In this document: positions 1-4,409 of the stretch, piece after piece
Position numbering within the stretch: the stretch's first letter is position 1
Layout: the number at the start of each line of letters is the position of its first letter
Translations under genes and position numbers: made by a program
Source: Phycisphaerales bacterium UBA2266
GTDB lineage: Bacteria; Planctomycetota; Phycisphaerae; Sedimentisphaerales; Anaerobacaceae
Length of the DNA: 7,324 bases
Direction: 5' to 3'
Assembly: GCA_002347125.1 (NCBI GenBank)
Contig: DDXG01000356.1
Location: 1-7,324 of the forward strand
Notes under the pieces: model-generated
Told to the model about the DNA's origin: nothing
The model's input: the letters and a program-made list of their open reading frames with translations, nothing else
Databases searched by the model: none

Positions 1-19
1 CACGGGCGGGGCGCCCGTG
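1..19. repeat. GC-rich hairpin inside the dehydrogenase reading frame
   Basis: CACGGGCG at 1-8 and CGCCCGTG at 12-19 form a perfect 8-bp stem around a GGG loop. It is translated in frame as part of the dehydrogenase. Any continuation to the left lies outside the window. It looks like one more copy of the repeat-in-gene pattern seen at 2241-2389 and 5416-5571, but its sequence is not the same element. Confidence 0.5.
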
Positions 20-409
20 CTACGTGGGGCGCCCTCGCCGCTGGTTGAGGCGGTGCGTGACATTACGGATGGCAGGGGGGTGCACATGGCGTTTGAGGTG
101 GTGGGATTGCCGGAGACGTTTGCGGCGGCTGTCGCGGCGACGCGGACGGGCGGGACGATTGTGGCGGTGGGTAATATCCAGCCGCGGGCCGAGTTCGACC
201 TGCAACAGTTCATTGCGTCGGAGTTGACGGTGACGGGTTCCTATGCATCGAGCGGGGAGTTCGAGCAGTGTATCGGCCTGGTGGCTTCCGGGCGGATCGA
301 TGTGGAGCCTCTGATCAGCGAGGTGCGGCCGCTGAAGGATGGGGCCGAGGCGTTTGAGCGGCTGCTTGCGGGCAAGGAGAGGCTGTTGAAGGTGGTGCTG
401 GAACCGTAG
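2..409 (+). CDS. Zinc-type medium-chain dehydrogenase, C-terminal part (5' end outside window)
   Basis: The frame is open from the left edge to TAG at 407-409, so only the C-terminal part of the NAD(P)-binding domain and the closing strands are visible. The stretch LVEAVRDITDGRG followed by FEVVG, then TGGTIVAVG and a late GSY with GEFEQCI, is the normal order in sorbitol/threonine/alcohol dehydrogenase-like members of the MDR superfamily, which oxidise an alcohol or polyol with NAD(P). The ending KVVLEP is also typical. The zinc-binding N-terminal domain is not in the window, so metal content and substrate cannot be judged. The first dozen visible residues (TGGAPVLRGAPSP) do not resemble the usual sequence at this point and are encoded by a GC-rich hairpin (see repeat at 1-19). 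The gene is separated from the next by 418 bp of repeats, so it is probably not in the same operon. Confidence 0.85.
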   Translation, partial: TGGAPVLRGAPSPLVEAVRDITDGRGVHMAFEVVGLPETFAAAVAATRTGGTIVAVGNIQPRAEFDLQQFIASELTVTGSYASSGEFEQCIGLVASGRIDVEPLISEVRPLKDGAEAFERLLAGKERLLKVVLEP

Positions 410-460
410 GAATATCAACTATCAAACAGCAAATACCAAGACGACACAGCGAAGATCAAA

Positions 461-484
461 GAGCACAAGAGCACAAGAGCATAA
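461..484. repeat. Tandem 8-bp repeat, three units
   Basis: GAGCACAA at 461-468 is repeated exactly at 469-476 and with one change (GAGCATAA) at 477-484. It is a small simple-sequence tract in the spacer after the dehydrogenase. The units are far too short for a CRISPR and have no spacers. Confidence 0.85.
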
Positions 485-583
485 GGCTTTCAGACGCCGG
501 GCTTTAGACTGTGGGGTGGGGCTTGCTGCACCCTACGACTGGAACTAGAAAGTCAAAGTTGAAAAGCCCAAACCACAGGCCCA

Positions 584-628
584 AACCCAAAACCCCGCCG
601 GGACGCGGCATGTGCCGGGTTTTGGGTT
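584..628. repeat. Long inverted repeat with nested hairpin
   Basis: AACCCAAAACCC at 584-595 is exactly complementary to GGGTTTTGGGTT at 617-628, giving a 12-bp stem. The intervening segment contains a second small palindrome, CGGCA-TG-TGCCG, at 606-617, which would compete with the last pair of the outer stem. There is no following T-run, so it is not a standard intrinsic terminator, although it sits downstream of the dehydrogenase. Confidence 0.7.
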
Positions 629-691
629 TTGGATGAGGTTGCGTGGTACTGAGGCCAACTGCCCGACGGGCGTCAAACCAATCCGAGGCCC

Positions 692-712
692 AGATGCTTC
701 GCTTCGCTCAGC
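692..712. repeat. Short palindromic intergenic element (HAERSEAS type)
   Basis: The arms ATGCT and AGCAT close a 21-base imperfect palindrome with inner GC/GC pairs and a TTC loop. Read on the reverse strand it gives the peptide CHAERSEAS. I recognise this from many unrelated bacterial annotations as the translation of a widespread short palindromic repeat, not a protein. Its family membership is recalled, not checked. Confidence 0.55.
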
Positions 713-747
713 ATGACAAGGAGCGGCCGGCGACATAGGGATGCAAC

Positions 748-816
748 TTTGTTCAGGTTTTGCGTTTTAGGTTTTGGTTTTGCGTTTTGTGTTTTGTGTT
801 TTTCGTTTGTTCAGGT
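748..816. repeat. T-rich low-complexity block between 11-bp direct repeats
   Basis: TTTGTTCAGGT occurs at 748-758 and again, identical, at 806-816. Between them are 47 bases of degenerate GTTTTG/GCGTTTT units. The right copy runs into the Shine-Dalgarno of the short-chain dehydrogenase, so the block has been inserted or expanded directly upstream of that gene's ribosome binding site. Confidence 0.8.
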
Positions 817-820
817 GGAG
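814..820 (+). promoter_or_regulatory. Ribosome binding site of the short-chain dehydrogenase
   Basis: GGTGGAG lies 7 bases before ATG at 828. It fixes the start at 828 and rules out the upstream in-frame TTG at 774, which would translate low-complexity DNA. Confidence 0.75.
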
Positions 821-827
821 CATTGTC

Positions 828-1616
828 ATGCAGAGGTTATTTGATCTTACGGGTAAGGTGGCTATCGTTACCGGGGCGAGCCGGGGGCTGGGGCAGTACT
901 TCGGGCGGGCGCTGGCGAGGGCGGGGGCGGACCTGGTGATTACCAGCCGCGATGTGGGGCGATTGGGACCATTCAAGGCGGAGATCGAGGCCCTGGGGCG
1001 AAAGGCGCTGCCGCTGAGGCTGGATGTGACGGCCAAGGACGATATTCCGGCGATGGTGGAGGCGGCGGTGGCCGAGTATGGCAAGATCGATATCCTGGTC
1101 AACAACGCGGGGCTGAATATTCGCGCGCCGGGGACGGAGTTCACGTGGGAGGACTGGGATACGGTGCTGGATACGAACCTCAAGGGGGCGTTTTTCGTTG
1201 CGCAGGCGACGGCCCGGCACATGATTGGGCGCGGGTACGGGCGGATCATCAACATTGGCTCATGCACGTGCGTGTTCGGGATGGAGGGAATCGTGCCGTA
1301 CACGGCCAGCCGCGGCGGGGTGTTGCAGATGACGCGGTCGCTGGCGGCCGAGTGGGGGCGGCACGGGATTACGGTCAACTGCCTGGCGCCCGGGTGGTTC
1401 AAGACGGCGCAGAACGCGGCACTGTACGAGAACCGGCCGTGGGTGGAGTACATCTGCGGGCGGATTCCGCTGGGTCGGCCGGGCCGGCCCAACGACCTGG
1501 ATGGGACGGTGGTCTTCCTGGCCTCCGATGCGTCGGAGTATATCACGGGGCAGATCATCCTGGTCGATGGCGGATTCACGACCGGGGCGACGCGGGCCAT
1601 TGTGCCCGGGAAATGA
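828..1616 (+). CDS. Short-chain dehydrogenase/reductase (SDR) with YxxxR active site
   Basis: This is a 262-residue classical SDR, the usual length. It is likely a cytosolic NAD(P)-dependent oxidoreductase of the gluconate 5-dehydrogenase / 3-ketoacyl reductase-like group. The cofactor motif TGASRGLG is at residues 15-22, NNAG at 92-95, the catalytic Ser at 145 (IGS), the catalytic Tyr at 158, and the C-terminal ITGQIILVDGG pattern is present. The residue four after Tyr158, nearly always Lys in this family, is Arg162 (YTASR, codon CGC). The Ser-Tyr spacing of 13 is normal, so the alignment is secure. The start at 828 is chosen from the GGTGGAG site. The stop overlaps the start of the GT19 gene (ATGA, 1613-1616), implying translational coupling and a shared role, perhaps preparing a sugar or acyl substrate. 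Substrate is unknown. Confidence 0.93.
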   Translation: MQRLFDLTGKVAIVTGASRGLGQYFGRALARAGADLVITSRDVGRLGPFKAEIEALGRKALPLRLDVTAKDDIPAMVEAAVAEYGKIDILVNNAGLNIRAPGTEFTWEDWDTVLDTNLKGAFFVAQATARHMIGRGYGRIINIGSCTCVFGMEGIVPYTASRGGVLQMTRSLAAEWGRHGITVNCLAPGWFKTAQNAALYENRPWVEYICGRIPLGRPGRPNDLDGTVVFLASDASEYITGQIILVDGGFTTGATRAIVPGK

Positions 1617-3193
1617 CCGCGGCACCGATGGCAACGGACAAACCTATCGACGTTTTCTTCTGCACCGGTGAGAAGTCGGGGGATGTCCTGGCGGCGGCAG
1701 TTCATGGAGAACTGCTGAAGCTGCGGGCGGATGGGGTGCGGGCGGCCGGTCTGGCGGGGGTGCATTGCACGCAGGTTGGGGTGGAGAACATCTTTGATCG
1801 GCCGGACTTGGCGACGGTGGAGTTCAGCGTGGCCACGTATGATGACTGGGATGCGATCTACCGCTACCTGCTGCGGGACCTCAATGAGCGGCCGGCGCGG
1901 GTGTTTGTGGGGGTGACGCACCACATGTTCAATCTGGCGCTGGCGCCGGAGTTGCCGGAGCAGACCTACAAGATGCTGGTCGGGCCGCCGGAGATATGGG
2001 GCTGGCGGCTCAATTGGTTGGGTGTGGGGCTGGCGAATGTGTTTCGGCCGCTGACGTGGGTAAGGTGGTTCAAGGACAGCGTGCGCCCGGCCATGCGCCG
2101 GGTGTACGTCGTGGCGACGAGCATGTGCACTGTGGCCGACCGGGGGAAGCTGCCTCTGAAGCACTTCGACAAGGTTGTGTGCCTGACGCCGCTGAATTAC
2201 GACACGTACGGCCGGGCGAGCGAACGGATGGGGCGGGGCATTGTCAGGCGTCAGGCTTCAGAGTCGAGGCTTCAGGATTCAGATGGCGGGGCCACGCGCG
2301 GGGCCGATGGGCGCGCCACGAGGATCGAACCATCCCTTCGCTGCGCGAAGGGATGTCACACCGGTGGGCAAGGGGCCCGTGCCGCGGGGGCGGAGGTGGT
2401 CTTTGCCGGGCACTCGGCGGCGCTGCTGAGGCGGGACGGATATATGCCGCGGGTGGAGGCGTTTCGACGGCGGCACGGCATTGCGGATGGGGCGCATATT
2501 CTGACGATCCTGCCGGGCAGCCGGCCGGGCAGTGTTCGGCGGGTGCTGCCGACGATCATGGAGGCGGTGGTTGAGATTCTGAACCGTTATCCGGGGCTGC
2601 ATTGTCTGGTCAGCGCCGCCGACGAGACGGTGCAGCCCTATATCGAGTCGCAACTGGCGGCCGGTCGTGAGCGGATCACGCGGCCGCAGCGGCTGGGTGT
2701 GTGCGGCGAGGATACGCGGCTGCTGCTGTGTGCGGGGTCTCATGCGATCATGTCGTCGGGGACGGTGACGCTGGAGGCGGCGTGTCTGGGGGCGCGGGGG
2801 ACCGTGGTCTATGACCTGGGGCGGCTGACCAAGGTGTTGTTTGCACTGTTTTGTCGGCGGATGCGGTTCGGGCCGGAGAAACACTTGGCGCCGTTTGCGC
2901 TGCCGAACGCGCTGTATGCGTGGCTGGAGCGGCCGAAAGAGCAGTGGCCTTACGATGAGTTCACGCTGAAGAAGCGGTATTTCAACGCGGCCAATGTCGT
3001 CCGGTCCGTTGCCGGGAGCCTCGACGCGATACCGGCCGAATACGACATCGAGGCCCCTCCGACGCTGGCCGGCGACATGATCGAGACCATCCGCGAGGCG
3101 TTTACCCCGCCGGGGGGTGATTGTCACCGGTTCATTGCAGAGCACATCGCCGCGGCCATCGACGGTATTATGTCACCAGATACACCCAGTTGA
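1613..3193 (+). CDS. Divergent lipid A disaccharide synthase-family (GT19, LpxB-like) glycosyltransferase
   Basis: The protein is 526 residues; E. coli LpxB is 382. LpxB landmarks appear in order: GEKSGD (19-24; E. coli GETSGD), GPPEIWGWR (124-132; E. coli SPSVWAWR), AGHS (265-268; E. coli IGHT), LPGSR (300-304), SSGTVTLE (381-388) and LPN (430-432). LpxB joins UDP-2,3-diacylglucosamine and lipid X at the inner face of the cytoplasmic membrane. Here the E. coli IDAPDFN segment reads VTHHMFN (101-107), so the residue matching Asp98 is Thr102, and the region before it is poorly conserved. A specialised paralogue is therefore as likely as true LpxB. About 50 residues (211-259) of repeat-derived sequence interrupt the fold just before the AGHS motif. 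The ATG at 1613 overlaps the SDR stop and is preferred; ATG 1628 is an alternative. Neither has a strong ribosome site. Confidence 0.85.
   Translation: MTAAPMATDKPIDVFFCTGEKSGDVLAAAVHGELLKLRADGVRAAGLAGVHCTQVGVENIFDRPDLATVEFSVATYDDWDAIYRYLLRDLNERPARVFVGVTHHMFNLALAPELPEQTYKMLVGPPEIWGWRLNWLGVGLANVFRPLTWVRWFKDSVRPAMRRVYVVATSMCTVADRGKLPLKHFDKVVCLTPLNYDTYGRASERMGRGIVRRQASESRLQDSDGGATRGADGRATRIEPSLRCAKGCHTGGQGARAAGAEVVFAGHSAALLRRDGYMPRVEAFRRRHGIADGAHILTILPGSRPGSVRRVLPTIMEAVVEILNRYPGLHCLVSAADETVQPYIESQLAAGRERITRPQRLGVCGEDTRLLLCAGSHAIMSSGTVTLEAACLGARGTVVYDLGRLTKVLFALFCRRMRFGPEKHLAPFALPNALYAWLERPKEQWPYDEFTLKKRYFNAANVVRSVAGSLDAIPAEYDIEAPPTLAGDMIETIREAFTPPGGDCHRFIAEHIAAAIDGIMSPDTPS
2267..2283. repeat. 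AGGCTTCAGGRTTCAG repeat, copy 1
   Basis: AGGCTTCAGGATTCAGA here matches 6065-6081 with one mismatch within the first 16 bases. It is coding here and intergenic there, and in both places it is preceded by further cttcag-like units. Confidence 0.7.
2331..2355. repeat. Palindromic element, copy 1 (in lpxB-like gene)
   Basis: CATCCCTTCGC (2331-2341) pairs perfectly with GCGAAGGGATG (2345-2355) around a TGC loop, an 11-bp hairpin. It lies in the coding strand and is translated as PSLRCAKGC. A related copy with the same loop and the same CGAACCA lead-in (2326-2332) is at 5477-5501 in miaB. Confidence 0.85.
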
Positions 3194-3210
3194 CAGGCGG
3201 AAGCCAGGTG

Positions 3211-3870
3211 CTACTCCAGGAAGTCGAGGCGATCGCGCACCGCAGCATCGATTCTGTCATATATCTTCATCGGCCATTCTCCGAGTCGATATCTCATCGC
3301 CGACAGGGAGACCTCGTAGTCCTCCGCGAGCTTTCCAGAGAGGTGCTTCTTGATCACATCCGGGCTTCCGTAACCAACCAGAGTGACCAACTTTGAGTAC
3401 CAACCACGGGCATCCTGCAGGACGTGCTGCGCGGGCATGAGCAGGGCCGCTGCCAGCCTCTTGGCGTTTCTGTCGTGACGGTCCCAGTCAATGTGTTTCT
3501 GAAATTCCAGGAAATCATCGACAGTCTTGACTTTCCGGATCGCGTTGCCATGCAGAATCGCATGGGCCAATTCCTCGGCTACGGTCATCCTGTAGAGCTT
3601 GTGAAGATGGTCCTGGTCGATCAACTGGTCATCCACGAGGATCAGCATCTTGTCTGATTCCAATAGCCGGCCCACAACTCCCCAGACGTGATGGCGTTCC
3701 TTGAGACCCCGGTGTACATCAATCTCGATACCGTGGAATTGTTCCACAATCATTTCAATGTCAACAGGGATGGAGAGATCCCCCCGCTCTTTCAGTCTGC
3801 GGATCTGCTCGGCAGCTATTTGCTCCAGTTCCTTGGCGGTGTATGTTCTCAAGGCTTCATGTGCACTCAT
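3211..3870 (-). CDS. ImmA/IrrE-family (DUF955) metallopeptidase-like protein
   Basis: The protein has 219 residues. The core VAEELAHAILHGN (97-109) followed by NAKRLAAALLMP (135-146) is the signature of ImmA/IrrE proteins, which are zinc-dependent proteases that cleave or inactivate a partner XRE-type repressor (ImmR/ImmA of ICEBs1, IrrE/DdrO of Deinococcus). The usual HExxH is EELAH here (Glu99, Glu100, His103). I recall the AEEL-GH variant from other members, so zinc binding may be altered rather than absent. The N-terminus (residues 12-29) is a charged helix, and 34-45 (IPVDIEMIVEQF) matches the domain entry seen in the family. The start overlaps the upstream repressor by 14 bases. GGAGG lies 14 bases before the ATG, somewhat far, so coupling probably helps. 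It ends 17 bp from the convergent GT19 gene. Base composition is clearly lower in G+C than the flanks. Confidence 0.87.
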   Translation of the reverse strand: MSAHEALRTYTAKELEQIAAEQIRRLKERGDLSIPVDIEMIVEQFHGIEIDVHRGLKERHHVWGVVGRLLESDKMLILVDDQLIDQDHLHKLYRMTVAEELAHAILHGNAIRKVKTVDDFLEFQKHIDWDRHDRNAKRLAAALLMPAQHVLQDARGWYSKLVTLVGYGSPDVIKKHLSGKLAEDYEVSLSAMRYRLGEWPMKIYDRIDAAVRDRLDFLE

Positions 3871-4249
3871 TGTCTTGCGGCGTCCCTCCTTGGATATCGT
3901 GAATCAAGGCTCTGATCTGATTGTCGGACAACTGCACGTTGTCTATGGTACGCAGCAGCGCCGGGATGAAAGGTCGTTGGATGACCTTTCTCAGGTCAGC
4001 GGGAACCTCATCGTCCTTGCGGGCCGATTCGAAGAACTGTTCCCATTCAGCCGTCCCGCGTTCCAGGCCGAGAGCCTCGGCGGCCGGTTCCAGATACTCT
4101 TGGGGCATGGGGCGACGTCCGTGCTCAACGTCGCAAAGATTGGATGCCTTCATTTCGATGAGATTGGCGAATCGCCGAAGGCCATAGCCGTTTTCCAAGC
4201 GTATTCGTTTGAGCCGATTGCCGAACGGTTCGTTGTTGCGTTCTGCCAT
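3857..4249 (-). CDS. XRE-family helix-turn-helix regulator, partner of the ImmA-like gene
   Basis: The protein has 130 residues. An N-terminal Cro/C1-type helix-turn-helix spans roughly residues 9-62: FGNRLKRIRLENGYGLRRFA, then KASNLCDVEHGRRPMPQEYL and a closing helix around EAAEAL/LGL. A C-terminal region (about 80-120, PADLRKVI and then ALLRTIDNVQLSDNQIRALI) resembles the tail found in small antitoxin-type XRE proteins. It probably represses its own promoter through the palindrome at 4279-4302. The start at 4249 is set by a strong AAAGGAGG six bases away. The next gene overlaps it by 14 bases, so the two are co-translated. Likely roles are a repressor relieved by the ImmA-like protease, or the antitoxin of an XRE-ImmA toxin-antitoxin pair; the sequence does not decide. 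Confidence 0.88.
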   Translation of the reverse strand: MAERNNEPFGNRLKRIRLENGYGLRRFANLIEMKASNLCDVEHGRRPMPQEYLEPAAEALGLERGTAEWEQFFESARKDDEVPADLRKVIQRPFIPALLRTIDNVQLSDNQIRALIHDIQGGTPQDNECT

Positions 4250-4255
4250 GATTAT

Positions 4256-4263
4256 CCTCCTTT
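4256..4263 (-). promoter_or_regulatory. Strong ribosome binding site of the XRE gene
   Basis: Read on the reverse strand it is AAAGGAGG, six bases before the ATG at 4249. It is the best Shine-Dalgarno in the window, in contrast to the weak sites of the flanking genes. Confidence 0.85.
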
Positions 4264-4278
4264 ACACACCACCAGTTC

Positions 4279-4302
4279 TATGTTATCATATATGATAACA
4301 TA
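4279..4302. promoter_or_regulatory. Perfect 24-bp palindromic operator upstream of the XRE gene
   Basis: The half-site TATGTTATCATA (4279-4290) is followed directly by its exact reverse complement (4291-4302). It is pure A/T-rich DNA in a GC-rich region and lies 30-53 bp before the XRE start, where an autorepressor would bind. A possible promoter on the reverse strand has TTGCGA (4324-4319) as -35 and TATGTT (4302-4297) as -10 with 16 bp between them, which would place the -10 inside the palindrome. The promoter is tentative; the palindrome is certain. Confidence 0.85.
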
Positions 4303-4409
4303 TCGGCCGTGTGCGTGTTCGCAAATCTGGCAAAATGTGAGAAAAGTCGTGCCCAGACACACCGAAACGGCGTTTTCCGCGTTTTTCGGCTGATATGGGC
4401 GGTCAGGTG

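Larger units (their letters stand above)
410..827. other. Repeat-filled intergenic spacer, no gene seen
   Basis: No plausible gene lies in these 418 bp. The spacer holds, in order: three tandem GAGCAYAA octamers (461-484); a G-rich stretch with an imperfect inverted repeat (about 511-536); an A/C- then G/T-rich long hairpin (584-628); a short palindromic element (692-712); and a T-rich low-complexity block between 11-bp direct repeats (748-816). A small reverse frame at 545-736 reads HAERSEAS, which is a translation of the palindromic element rather than a gene. No clear promoter for the downstream dehydrogenase could be chosen because the T-rich block obscures it. Confidence 0.75.
2241..2389. 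repeat. Repeat-derived in-frame insertion in the lpxB-like gene
   Basis: Between the segment matching the E. coli helix before FIGHT (ending near ASERMG) and AEVVFAGHS lie about 149 bases with no LpxB counterpart. They start with degenerate cttcag units (2250-2283), pass through GC-rich DNA, and include the hairpin at 2331-2355. The segment stays open and in frame. Exact borders are uncertain by a few codons because they are inferred from memory of the family alignment. Confidence 0.75.

Noticed and set aside
461..484. CRISPR-like short repeats
   Set aside because: Only three contiguous 8-bp units without spacers; a simple tandem repeat.
545..736. Small reverse frame containing CHAERSEAS
   Set aside because: It translates a palindromic repeat and an inverted repeat; no ribosome site and no conserved protein features.
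774..827. Upstream TTG start for the SDR
   Set aside because: It would translate the T-rich repeat; GGTGGAG and ATG 828 fit the family N-terminus.
767..2164. Long reverse-strand open frame opposite the SDR and GT19 genes
   Set aside because: It is rich in Arg, Pro and His, as expected for the shadow of GC-rich genes, has no domain signature, and the + strand genes have clear motifs.
2279..3145. Reverse frame opposite the lpxB-like gene
   Set aside because: Arg/Pro/Gln-rich shadow without any recognisable domain.
4362..4389. Possible terminator hairpin after miaB (CCGAAA/TTTCGG with inner CGG/CCG)
   Set aside because: The stem is short, has a 4-base bulge, and is not followed by a T-run in the direction of miaB transcription.
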